This document shows, piece after piece, positions 9,773-17,787 of a stretch of 64,000 nucleotides of DNA (position 1 is the first letter of the stretch; each line of letters begins with the position of its first letter). The notes below the pieces were generated by a model. The model was not told the DNA's origin. It worked only from the letters and a program-made list of their open reading frames with translations, and did not search any database. Made by a program: the position numbers and the translations under genes. The DNA lies in the NCBI RefSeq assembly GCF_024508335.1, contig NZ_CP101988.1:1302001-1366000 (forward strand), in the 5' to 3' direction. Source of the DNA: Cellulomonas chengniuliangii. GTDB lineage: Bacteria; Actinomycetota; Actinomycetes; Actinomycetales; Cellulomonadaceae.

Positions 9773-10945
9773 GGCGCTCACCACGACCGCGGCCACCGCG
9801 GTCGTGATCGGGATGGCGAGGACCAGGCCGATCGAGCCCACGAGCGTGCGCACGATCTCCTCGGCGAAAGACCCGCTCGTCAGGGTCTGGCCGAGCGAGA
9901 ACTGGTAGACCTGCACGAGCAGCAGCACCGGCAGCGCCGCCCCCGCGTACGCGAACGCGATGGTGTAGACCGTCGACGCGATGTGGTCGCGGCCGATCCG
10001 CATTCCCCGCCGGAACAGCTGCTGGCGGGTGGCGCCCGGCATCGACGCGCGGAGCTCCCACACGGCGGAGGCCTGGGTGATCGTCACGTCGTTGAGCACG
10101 CCGAGCCCGGCGAGCACCACCCCGCACAGGAACACGCCACGCAGGGCGCTCGCGCCCTGGTCGCCGAGCAGCCCGGCGAGCTGGTAGGTGTCCTCGCTGA
10201 CCACGCCCGAGAGGTGCGCCCAGCGTGCGGCGGCCATCCCGAGTCCCGCGGTGACCAGCAGCCCGATGACGGTGCCCAGCAGCGCCGTGGAGGTGCGCTC
10301 CGAGAACCCGTGGGCCAGGTACAGGACCACGTACATGATGACGCCCGAGCCGCACAATCCGATGAGCAGGGCGTCCGACCCGGCCAGCAGCGCGGGGAGC
10401 ACATAGGCGCCGAGCACCGCGAATCCGATCGCCAGGCCGATGATCGCGCGCAGACCTCGCATGCCCGCCACCAGCACCGTCACCAGGGCGAAGACCAGGG
10501 CCAGCGTCATGAGGGGCAGGCCGCGCTCGAAGTCGTGCCAGGCCCACACGTCCGGCTCGCCGTCCGCTCCCGGGTAGCGCTGGACGACGATGCGCGTCCC
10601 GGCGGGCACGTCGTCCGGGGTCAGCGTGGCAGTGGCCCACACCTCGATCTGGGCGCCGGCCTGGGAGCCGCTCGTCACAGTCGCCCGGACCGTCAAGCAG
10701 CTCACCGAGGCGGGCACCGACCCGTCGGGGCGGATGTCCTCCACGGTCCCCTCGCAGCGGGCGGTGGCCGAGGAGTCGACGCGGGCCGTCGGGTGCTCCA
10801 CGTCCACGGCCACGACCGTCCCGTGCGTCGCCCGCGGCTCGCCCGGCCAGCTCAGCAGCATGCCCACCAGGGCGGCGAGGCCGATCGGCGCCAGGACGGC
10901 GGCGAGGATCAGGGTGGTCCGGCGGGGACGGCGAAGGGCGGGCAC
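9647..10945 (-). CDS. YibE/F family membrane protein (copy 2), convergent with copy 1
   Basis: A paralogue of about 432 residues with the same order: one helix (TLILAAVLAPIGLAALVGML), an extracytoplasmic domain, then the polytopic YibE/F core with GVLNDVTITQASAVWELRA and RIGRDHIASTVYT nearly identical to copy 1. Its His-rich stretch is at the opposite end (C-terminal HAGHGHGGHSH). The final 126 bp are read in both directions by the two copies. The GTG at 10945 is the best start; an upstream choice would enter the dusB promoter region. The metal-binding-like tails suggest a metal-linked role, which is inference only. Confidence 0.82.
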   Translation of the reverse strand: MPALRRPRRTTLILAAVLAPIGLAALVGMLLSWPGEPRATHGTVVAVDVEHPTARVDSSATARCEGTVEDIRPDGSVPASVSCLTVRATVTSGSQAGAQIEVWATATLTPDDVPAGTRIVVQRYPGADGEPDVWAWHDFERGLPLMTLALVFALVTVLVAGMRGLRAIIGLAIGFAVLGAYVLPALLAGSDALLIGLCGSGVIMYVVLYLAHGFSERTSTALLGTVIGLLVTAGLGMAAARWAHLSGVVSEDTYQLAGLLGDQGASALRGVFLCGVVLAGLGVLNDVTITQASAVWELRASMPGATRQQLFRRGMRIGRDHIASTVYTIAFAYAGAALPVLLLVQVYQFSLGQTLTSGSFAEEIVRTLVGSIGLVLAIPITTAVAAVVVSASPVDVAADGADVTAEDGVGLRLRGRGAGRVHAGHGHGGHSH

Positions 10946-11026
10946 CGGGAGATTGTCCCGGACCCGCTGCGCGGGGCCGGCACGGCGCGCGGTGGGCAGG
11001 ACGCGCCGGTGGGGGACAATCAAGGG

Positions 11027-12223
11027 GTGCCGCCGTTGACCCAGACCTCCGTGCCCCCCGTGGGCGCCATCCCGGCGCCCGTGCTCCCGCCGCTGCGCAT
11101 CGGGCCCCTGACGATCGACACCCCCGTGGTGCTGGCGCCCATGGCCGGCGTCACGAACGCCGCGTTCCGGCGCCTGTGCCGGGAGTCCGGGGCGGGGTTG
11201 TACGTCGCGGAGATGGTGACCTCGCGGGCTCTGGTCGAGCGCGGCGAGGAGTCCATGCGGATCATCTCGCACGAGCCGGACGAGAAGCCCCGCTCGGTGC
11301 AGGTGTACGGGGTGGACCCCGGGACTGTGGGCGCCGCGGTGCGGCTCATCGCGTCGGAGGACCGCGCGGACCACATCGACCTGAACTTCGGCTGCCCGGT
11401 GCCCAAGGTCACCCGGCGCGGCGGGGGAGCGGTGCTGCCGTGGAAGCGGGACCTGTTCCGCTCGATCGTCAGCGCGGCGGTCGACGCGGCCAGCCCGCAC
11501 GGCGTGCCGGTCACCGTGAAGATGCGCAAGGGCATCGACGAGGCGCACCTGACCTACCTGGAGGCGGGCCTGGTCGCGCAGGAGGTGGGCGCCGCGGCGG
11601 TCGCCCTGCACGCGCGGACGGCCGCCGACTACTACTCCGGCACCGCCGACTGGGAGTCGATCGCCCGGCTCAAGGAGACGGTCACGGACATCCCGGTGCT
11701 GGGAAATGGTGACATCTGGTCCGCCGAGGACGCCCTGGCGATGGTCCAGCAGACCGGCTGCGACGGCGTGGTCGTGGGGCGCGGGTGCCAGGGGCGGCCG
11801 TGGCTGTTCGCCGACCTGGCCGCGGCGTTCGCGGGATCCGACGTGCGCGTGCGGCCTGGGCTCGGGGAGGTGGCGGCCGTGGTGCGCCGTCACGCGGAGC
11901 TGATGATCGAGCACTTCGGCGAGGAGCAGAAGGCGCTGCGCGAGATGCGCAAGCACATGGCCTGGTACTTCAAGGGGTACGTGGTGGGAGGCGAGCAGCG
12001 CGCCGCGCTCGGCCTGGTCTCGACCCTCGCGGAGCTGGACGACAGGCTGGCGGCGCTCGACCTCGACCAGCCGTACCCCGGTGCGGCCGCCGAGGGCCAG
12101 CGCGGCCGGGCGGGGTCGCCCAAGCGGCCGATCCTCCCGGAGGGCTGGCTCGACTCGCGTGACCTGTCGGAGGACTTCCGCCGGGCCTTGCACGAGGCCG
12201 AGCTGAGCATCTCGGGCGGCTGA
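11027..12223 (+). CDS. dusB: tRNA-dihydrouridine synthase
   Basis: FMN-dependent enzyme that reduces uridines of the tRNA D-loop. The 398-residue protein shows the TIM-barrel start VVLAPMAGVTNAAFR, the active-site Cys in NFGCPVPKV, the KMRKGID and ALHARTA strands, and the flavin phosphate region GNGDIWSAEDA / GRGCQGRPW. The N terminus is about 25 residues longer than usual and Pro-rich. GTG start at 11027. The subfamily (DusB-like) is assigned from overall appearance. Diverges from YibE/F copy 2 across about 80 bp. Confidence 0.92.
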   Translation: MPPLTQTSVPPVGAIPAPVLPPLRIGPLTIDTPVVLAPMAGVTNAAFRRLCRESGAGLYVAEMVTSRALVERGEESMRIISHEPDEKPRSVQVYGVDPGTVGAAVRLIASEDRADHIDLNFGCPVPKVTRRGGGAVLPWKRDLFRSIVSAAVDAASPHGVPVTVKMRKGIDEAHLTYLEAGLVAQEVGAAAVALHARTAADYYSGTADWESIARLKETVTDIPVLGNGDIWSAEDALAMVQQTGCDGVVVGRGCQGRPWLFADLAAAFAGSDVRVRPGLGEVAAVVRRHAELMIEHFGEEQKALREMRKHMAWYFKGYVVGGEQRAALGLVSTLAELDDRLAALDLDQPYPGAAAEGQRGRAGSPKRPILPEGWLDSRDLSEDFRRALHEAELSISGG

Positions 12224-12244
12224 CCGGCCGCGGTCGCCGGGCCC

Positions 12245-13240
12245 TCAGGGCGCCGGCGCAGTGCTGCCGCGCACCACGATCCGTGGCCGCAGGCGCAGGT
12301 CCTCGGGCGGGGGCGAGCCGTCCAGCAGCGCGCGGACCCGCAGCCACGCGTGCTCGCCGATCTCGTCGGTGGGGACGGAGGCCGTGGTGAGCGTCGGGGT
12401 GGCGTAGCCGCTGAACGGGATGTCGTCGAAGCCGACCACGGACATCTGCTCGGGGACCCGCACGCCGAGCGCGTGCAGCCCGGAGAGCACGCCCAGCGCG
12501 ACCAGGTCGTTGTAGGCCACGACCGCGGTGGCGCCGGTCTCGCGCGCGGCCCCGGCGACGGCGTGGCCGTCGGCGAAGGAGGGGCCGCACCCGAGCACGT
12601 CGAGCTTGAGGCGGCCCGCCTGGACGAGCTCGTCGAGCGCGTGCGCGCGGAGCGCGTTGGACGCGCTCGTGGCGGGACCGGACAGGTAGGCGAGCCGTCG
12701 GTGGCCCAGCCCTTCCAGGTGTGAGACCAGGTCGCGGATCCCGGCGGCGTAGTCGACGGTGACCTGCGGGGAGCTGACCTCGGGCACGGCGCGGTTGAGC
12801 AGCACGAGCGGCTCCAGCTCGGGGGCGAGCTGGGCGAGGACGTCGGCGGGCATGCGCGGCGCGCACAGCACCAGCGCGTCGCAGCGTCGGCGCGCCTCGC
12901 GCGCGACTTCGATCTCGGCGGCGGCGTCCTCGTTGGACTCCGCGACCAGCAGGCGGTGGGAGGCGCGCCCGGCGGCTTGGCCGAGGCTGCGCAGGATCCC
13001 CTGGAACAAGGGGTTGGCGAGGTCGGGCACCACGAGGGCCACCGTGGAGGTGCGTCCTCCCGCGAGGCCCCGCGCGACGATGCTGGGCCGGTACTCCAGG
13101 GCGGCGGCCGCGGCCTGGACGCGCGCGGCGAGCTCCGGGGCCACCGAGGACTTGCCGTTCATCACTCGAGAGACCGTGGCGCGGGACACCCCTGCGCGCG
13201 CCGCGACCAGGTTGATCGTCGCGGGTCGCCACGATCCCAC
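12245..13240 (-). CDS. LacI-family transcriptional regulator (1)
   Basis: A 331-residue repressor. The N-terminal helix-turn-helix is clear (INLVAARAGVSRATVSRVMNGKSSV, residues about 9-33), then the hinge, then a periplasmic-binding-protein-like sugar domain (VALVVPDLANPLFQGI, VVAYNDLVALGVLSGL, SVVGFDDIPFSGYATPTLTT). It is the last gene of a minus-strand set with a GH13 glucosidase and a second LacI protein, so control of maltodextrin or glucoside genes is likely. Effector and operator unknown. Convergent with dusB. Confidence 0.9.
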   Translation of the reverse strand: MGSWRPATINLVAARAGVSRATVSRVMNGKSSVAPELAARVQAAAAALEYRPSIVARGLAGGRTSTVALVVPDLANPLFQGILRSLGQAAGRASHRLLVAESNEDAAAEIEVAREARRRCDALVLCAPRMPADVLAQLAPELEPLVLLNRAVPEVSSPQVTVDYAAGIRDLVSHLEGLGHRRLAYLSGPATSASNALRAHALDELVQAGRLKLDVLGCGPSFADGHAVAGAARETGATAVVAYNDLVALGVLSGLHALGVRVPEQMSVVGFDDIPFSGYATPTLTTASVPTDEIGEHAWLRVRALLDGSPPPEDLRLRPRIVVRGSTAPAP

Positions 13241-13270
13241 GTCGGCCTCCTGTGGCTCGGTGCTGGCGCC

Positions 13271-13329
13271 GCGAGTGCGACCGGCGCCCGGATCATATCG
13301 GGACGATCCGGCGCCGGTCGCACTCTCGC
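13271..13329. terminator. Long hairpin between the GH13 gene and lacI-1
   Basis: Arms 13274-13294 and 13305-13324 pair over about 20 bp with one bulged base and a loop of about 10 nt. It lies downstream of the GH13 gene (minus strand) and 30-90 bp upstream of lacI-1. It could terminate or attenuate the GH13 message. The AT-richer tip might also be an operator for lacI-1. Confidence 0.6.
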
Positions 13330-13381
13330 ACGCATCCGAGCCCCGCCAGGGGCGTTCACGCTCCTGGCGTGTCGCGGGAGG

Positions 13382-15139
13382 TCAGGACAGACGCGCCCAC
13401 ACGGCCACGTCGGTCGGGACGCTGACGCGCCCGTCCTCGGTGACCAGGTCGCCGCTGGCGAGGAGCACGGTGGCGCCCTCGGGCAGGACGACGGGCTCGT
13501 CGCCCAGGTTCGTCACGACCAGCACGTCCCGGTTGGCGAAGACCACTGCCGCCTGCTCGTCGCCCACGCCGTCCACCCAGGCCAGCGAGCCGGAGCCGAG
13601 GTGGAACTCGCGGCGGACGCGCAGCGCCTCCCGGTACATCTCGTACGTCGAGCCCGGCACGCCCTTCTGCGCGTCGAGGGCGTACGCGGACCACGAGTCC
13701 GGCTGCGGCAGCCAGGTGGCGCCGGTGGGGGAGAAGCCGAATCCGGGCTCGCCGGCCTTCCAGGGCAGCGGGACGCGGCAGCCGTCGCGGCCGCGCTCGG
13801 TGTGGCCGGTGCGCCACCACGCCGGGTCCTGGCGCAGGTCGTCGTCGAGGGCGGTGTGCTCGGGCAGGCCGAGCTCCTCGCCCTGGTAGATGTACGCGGA
13901 GCCCGGCAGGCCCAGCATCATCAGGCTCGCGGCGCGGGCGCGGCGCAGGCCGAGCTCCTCGTCCGGCTGCTCGTCGCCGTGGCCGATGCCGTTGGGGCGC
14001 GAGTTGGGCTCGAGAAGACCCAGGCGCGACGCGTGGCGGACGGTGTCGTGGTTGGACATCACCCAGGTGGTGGGCGCCCCGACGTTGTCGTTCGCGGCGA
14101 GCGACGCCGTCACGACGGTGCGCAGCGCGGCGGCGTCCCACGTGGTGCTGAGGAACGAGAAGTTGAAGGCCTGGTGCATCTCGTCCGGGCGGACGTACCG
14201 CGCCAGGCGGGACAGCGGCTCGACCCAGGCCTCGGCGACCAGGGCGCGGTCGCCGTCGTACTCGGCGAGCACCTTGTTCCAGGCCCGGTAGATGTCGTGC
14301 ACGCCGTCCTGGTCGAACATGGGCCCCGAGTTGCCGGCGCCCGTGGAGCCGGCCTCGTCGTGCGAGCCGTCGATCATCGAGACCGAGCCGTGCCAGTCGG
14401 GCAGGCCGGGGGCCTTGACCATGCCGTGCGCCACGTCGATGCGGAAGCCGTCGACGCCGCGGTCGAGCCAGAACCGCAGGACGTCCTCGAACTCGGCCCG
14501 CACCTCCGGGTGCTCCCAGTTCAGGTCGGGCTGGCGGGTGTCGAACATGTGCAGGTACCACTGGCCCGGCTCGCCGGAGGGGTCGGTGGTGCGGGTCCAC
14601 GCCGGGCCGCCGAAGATCGACTCCCAGTTGTTGGGCGGCAGCTCGCCGTGCTCGCCCTTGCCCTCGCGGAACATGTAGCGCTCGCGCTCCGGGCTGCCAG
14701 GACCGGCGGCCAGCGCCGCCTGGAACCACTCGTGCTCGTCAGAAGTGTGGTTGGGGACCAGGTCCACGATGATCCGCATGCCGCGCTGGTGGGCGCGCTC
14801 GAGCAGCTCGTTGAAGTCCGCCAGCGTGCCGAACAGCGGGTCGATGGCGCGGTAGTCCGCCACGTCGTACCCGGCGTCGGCCTGCGGCGAGCGGTAGAAC
14901 GGGGACAGCCAGATTGCGTCGACCCCGAGGCGTGCGAGGTGGTCGAGCCGGGAGGTGACGCCCGGCAGGTCGCCGATCCCGTCGCCCGACGCGTCCGCGA
15001 AGGAGCGCGGGTAGACCTGGTAGATCACCGCGTGCCGCCACCACTCGCCCGCGGTGTCGCTGGGCGCGTGGACGAGCGTGGTGGTGGTGGTGGTGCGGCC
15101 GTGGGGGTCGGCGAGTGTCACGTCAATGCCTCGATTCAT
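13382..15139 (-). CDS. GH13 alpha-glucosidase (oligo-1,6-glucosidase/maltase type)
   Basis: A 585-residue glycoside hydrolase family 13 enzyme without a signal peptide, so it acts in the cytoplasm on imported oligosaccharides. It opens with WWRHAVIYQVYPRSFADASGD. Catalytic residues are Asp235 (GFRIDVAHG), Glu303 (VAEAWVE) and Asp365 (MSNHDTVRH), and DLVPNHTS is present at about 126-133. Alpha-glucosidase or oligo-1,6-glucosidase activity on maltose or isomalto-oligosaccharides is expected; exact specificity cannot be read. The start is uncertain: the ATG at 15139 has a weak ribosome site, and a GTG at 15121 has GAGG in front of it. The N terminus contains a run of six Thr. Confidence 0.88.
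   Translation of the reverse strand: MNRGIDVTLADPHGRTTTTTTLVHAPSDTAGEWWRHAVIYQVYPRSFADASGDGIGDLPGVTSRLDHLARLGVDAIWLSPFYRSPQADAGYDVADYRAIDPLFGTLADFNELLERAHQRGMRIIVDLVPNHTSDEHEWFQAALAAGPGSPERERYMFREGKGEHGELPPNNWESIFGGPAWTRTTDPSGEPGQWYLHMFDTRQPDLNWEHPEVRAEFEDVLRFWLDRGVDGFRIDVAHGMVKAPGLPDWHGSVSMIDGSHDEAGSTGAGNSGPMFDQDGVHDIYRAWNKVLAEYDGDRALVAEAWVEPLSRLARYVRPDEMHQAFNFSFLSTTWDAAALRTVVTASLAANDNVGAPTTWVMSNHDTVRHASRLGLLEPNSRPNGIGHGDEQPDEELGLRRARAASLMMLGLPGSAYIYQGEELGLPEHTALDDDLRQDPAWWRTGHTERGRDGCRVPLPWKAGEPGFGFSPTGATWLPQPDSWSAYALDAQKGVPGSTYEMYREALRVRREFHLGSGSLAWVDGVGDEQAAVVFANRDVLVVTNLGDEPVVLPEGATVLLASGDLVTEDGRVSVPTDVAVWARLS
15078..15095. repeat. Trinucleotide microsatellite, six GTG units
   Basis: Six uninterrupted GTG triplets (plus-strand reading) encode the Thr run near residues 16-21 of the GH13 glucosidase. 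Length change would add or remove whole codons, not shift the frame. Confidence 0.8.
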
Positions 15140-15203
15140 GAGGGGTGGGCGGCCATGCCCGGAAACAGGCGCACGCCGGTGGCGGCCGTGCGCAGGGGGC
15201 GGT

Positions 15204-16253
15204 TCAGGGGGTGGTGGGGGCGGTCACCGGGGCTGCGCCCGTGGATGACCGCACGATCAGCTCGGGGAAGAAGAGCAGCTCGGTGCGAGAGGCGTTCGTG
15301 CCGGCGATCTCGGACATCAGGGCGCTCACCGCCGCGTGTCCCATGGCCTGCACGGGCTGGCGCACGGTGGTCAGGGGCGGGTCGGTGTACGCGATGAGCG
15401 GGGAGTCGTCGTAGCCGACGATCGACAGGTCGCCCGGCACCGAGAGCCCGCGCTGGCGGGCTGCCCGGATGGCGCCCAGCGCCATCAGGTCGGAGCCGCA
15501 GATGATCGCGGTGTGACCGGCGTCGATGAGCTCCCCGGCCGCCGCCTGCCCGCCCTCGACTGTGAACAGCGTGGTGACGACGTGCGCGGAGGGGTCCGTC
15601 TCACCGAAGTGCTTCTCGAGGTTCTGGGCGAACCCCTCGACCTTGCGCTGGGCGGGGACGAACCGGTCCGGCCCGATGGCGAGGCCGATGCGCCGGTGGC
15701 CGAGCGAGGTCAGGTGCCGGAAGGCCAGCTCCATGGACGCGAGGTCGTCGTTCGACACCGAGGGGGCGTCGACGCCCGCGGAGTGCCCGTTGACCAGGAC
15801 GATCGGCACGCCCCGGCTGCGCAGCCGGTGGTAGCGCTCAGAGCTGGCGGAGGTGTCGGCGTGCAGGCCGGACACGAAGACGATGCCCGCGACCTCGTGC
15901 TCGAGGAGCATCTCGACGTACTGGTCCTCGGTGGTCCCGCCGGGGGACTGGGTGCACAGCAGGGGCGTGTAGCCGCGCTGCGACAGCATCGTCTCGATGA
16001 CCTGGGCGAAGGCGGGGAACACCGGGTTGGACAGCTCGGGCACCACGAGCCCGACGAGACCCGCGGACCGGGTGCGCAGCTTCTCGGGGCGCTCGTAGCC
16101 CAGGAGGTCGAGGGCGGCCAGGACCGCCTGCCGGGTCTGCGCGGAGACGCCGTGCTTGCCGTTGAGCACGCGCGAGACCGTGGCCGTGCTGACGCCTGCG
16201 TGATCGGCCAGGTCGGTCAGACGGGTGCGCACGTGAGGCAGCGTAGGGGACAT
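15204..16253 (-). CDS. LacI-family regulator (2), probable maltodextrin repressor (MalR type)
   Basis: A 349-residue repressor with an N-terminal helix-turn-helix (RLTDLADHAGVSTATVSRVLNGKHGV, about residues 10-35) and a sugar-binding domain (LVGLVVPELSNPVFPAF, ICGSDLMALGAIRAARQ, SIVGYDDSPLIAYTDPPLTTV). It is divergent from the malE-F-G operon across 184 bp and 64 bp upstream of the GH13 glucosidase on the same strand, the classic place for MalR. The ATG at 16253 is supported by AGGAGG 4 bp upstream. It probably represses both directions until maltose or maltodextrin binds. Confidence 0.88.
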   Translation of the reverse strand: MSPTLPHVRTRLTDLADHAGVSTATVSRVLNGKHGVSAQTRQAVLAALDLLGYERPEKLRTRSAGLVGLVVPELSNPVFPAFAQVIETMLSQRGYTPLLCTQSPGGTTEDQYVEMLLEHEVAGIVFVSGLHADTSASSERYHRLRSRGVPIVLVNGHSAGVDAPSVSNDDLASMELAFRHLTSLGHRRIGLAIGPDRFVPAQRKVEGFAQNLEKHFGETDPSAHVVTTLFTVEGGQAAAGELIDAGHTAIICGSDLMALGAIRAARQRGLSVPGDLSIVGYDDSPLIAYTDPPLTTVRQPVQAMGHAAVSALMSEIAGTNASRTELLFFPELIVRSSTGAAPVTAPTTP

Positions 16254-16305
16254 GGGACCTCCTCGTCCGGGGTATGAGCGCACGGAGAGTGCCCGCGTAG
16301 CCGAC

Positions 16306-16346
16306 CTTGCAACTGTTGCCTGAAAGTTACCGTAACGGTTTGCAAG
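16306..16346. promoter_or_regulatory. Operator-like region between malR-like gene and malE
   Basis: The intergenic region holds an inverted pair CTTGCAA (16306-16312) and TTGCAAG (16340-16346). Between them is a perfect 11-bp palindrome GTTACCGTAAC (16326-16336). A further TGCAAAGG follows at 16353-16360. Such TTGCAA half sites resemble operators of LacI/MalR-type repressors of Gram-positive bacteria. Placement in a divergent promoter region supports maltodextrin-responsive control. Confidence 0.6.
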
Positions 16347-16437
16347 GGGCCGTGCAAAGGCGTTAGCGTCACGCCACACCAAGCCAGCGTCGGTGGGACA
16401 CCCCTCCGCCTTGGCATCTCCCCTTCGATTTGGAGAC

Positions 16438-17664
16438 ATGACGATGCGACGGAGCATCCCTATAGTCGCGGCGACTCTCGGCCTCGCGCTGACCCTCACC
16501 GCGTGCGCGGGCTCGACCGACGAGCCCGCGGCCGACGCGACGGCCACGCCCTCCTCGGACGCCCTGACCGTCTGGGTCGACGAGACCCGCCAGGACGCCG
16601 TGGCCGAGGCTGCGAAGGCGTTCGAGGCCGAGACCGGCACCGACGTCGAGCTGGTCCTGAAGAACTTCGGCGACATCCAGGCGGACTTCATCGCCCAGGT
16701 GCCGACGGGCGAGGGCCCGGACGTCACGGTCGGCGCGCACGACTGGCTGGGCGCCTTCCTGCAGAACGGCGTTGTGGCGCCCGTCGAGCTCGGCGACAAG
16801 GCAAGCGAGTTCGTCTCCACGTCGATCGAGGCCTTCTCCCAGGACGGCCAGGTCTACGGCGTCCCGTACGCCGTCGAGAACATCGCGCTGATCCGCAACA
16901 CCGCGCTCGCCGCGTCCGCTCCCGCGACGTGGGACGAGGCCGTGGCCGCGGGCCAGGCCGCCGGCACCCGGTACCCGATCCTCGTCCAGACCGGTGTCGA
17001 GGGCGACCCCTACACGTACTACCCGCTGCAGACCTCTTTCGGCGCCCCGGTCTTCGCGCAGAACGAGGACGGCTCCTACACCGACGAGCTGACCCTCGGC
17101 GGCGAGGCCGGCGTGGCGTACGCGACGTGGCTCCAGGCCCAGGGCGCCGCTGGCGTGCTGAGCACCGACATCACCTACGACATCGCGGTGGAGGCCTTCG
17201 CCAACGGCGAGTCGCCCTTCATCATCGGCGGCCCGTGGATGATCGAGTCCTTCGAGGGCCTGGACCTGGCCATCGACGCCATCCCGTCGGCCGGCGGCCA
17301 GCCCGCCGAGATGTTCGCCGGCGTGCAGGGCTTCTACGTGAGCGCGCAGAGCGACAACGCCCTCCTCGCGAACGACTTCATCACCAACTACATGGCGACG
17401 ACCGACGCGCAGGTCGCGCTGGCCGAGGCGGGCAACCGCCCGCCGGCGTTCCTCTCCGCCGCCGAGAAGTTCGCCGACGACCCGATCATGGCCGGCTTCT
17501 CGACCGTGGGCGCCACCGCCGCCCCGATGCCCTCCATCCCGGCCATGAACTCGGTCTGGGCCTTCTGGGGCGTGACCGAGGCGAACATCATCTCCGGCGC
17601 GGCCGCTCCCGCGGACGCCTGGAACAAGATGGTCACGGACATCCAGGGCGCGATCGGCAAGTGA
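16438..17664 (+). CDS. malE: Maltose/maltodextrin ABC transporter substrate-binding lipoprotein
   Basis: Family 1 extracellular solute-binding protein of 408 residues. A signal peptide ends in a lipobox (LTLTAC), so it should be lipid-anchored outside the membrane and hand maltodextrin to MalF/MalG. Typical segments are LTVWVDETRQDAV at the mature N terminus, FGDIQADFIAQVPTGEGPDV, and AFANGESPFIIGGPWMIESFE. The ATG at 16438 follows TTTGGAGA. It heads malE-F-G plus a GH13 gene. Sugar specificity is inferred from the neighbouring permeases and GH13 enzymes. Confidence 0.9.
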   Translation: MTMRRSIPIVAATLGLALTLTACAGSTDEPAADATATPSSDALTVWVDETRQDAVAEAAKAFEAETGTDVELVLKNFGDIQADFIAQVPTGEGPDVTVGAHDWLGAFLQNGVVAPVELGDKASEFVSTSIEAFSQDGQVYGVPYAVENIALIRNTALAASAPATWDEAVAAGQAAGTRYPILVQTGVEGDPYTYYPLQTSFGAPVFAQNEDGSYTDELTLGGEAGVAYATWLQAQGAAGVLSTDITYDIAVEAFANGESPFIIGGPWMIESFEGLDLAIDAIPSAGGQPAEMFAGVQGFYVSAQSDNALLANDFITNYMATTDAQVALAEAGNRPPAFLSAAEKFADDPIMAGFSTVGATAAPMPSIPAMNSVWAFWGVTEANIISGAAAPADAWNKMVTDIQGAIGK

Positions 17665-17690
17665 TCCCCCCGCGGTCGTGAGACCGCACC

Positions 17691-17727
17691 GAGCCGGTGG
17701 TGCGCGCGTGCCGCGCGCCACCGGCTC
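17691..17727. terminator. Intercistronic hairpin between malE and malF
   Basis: Arms 17691-17699 and 17719-17727 (9 bp) continue as GCGCGC/GCGCGC (17702-17707 with 17713-17718) across a 2-nt bulge and a 5-nt loop. It lies in the 123-bp gap after malE with no T tract. Likely function is partial termination or 3'-end protection, giving more binding protein than permease. Confidence 0.6.
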
Positions 17728-17787
17728 TCCTGCGAGGACGGCCCCTCCCTTCCTCGCCCACTGAGCACTCGAGCCCCGGAGGCACAG

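Noticed and set aside
15078-15095. GTG microsatellite as a phase-variation switch
   Set aside because: The unit is three bases and lies within the coding sequence, so length change cannot alter the frame.
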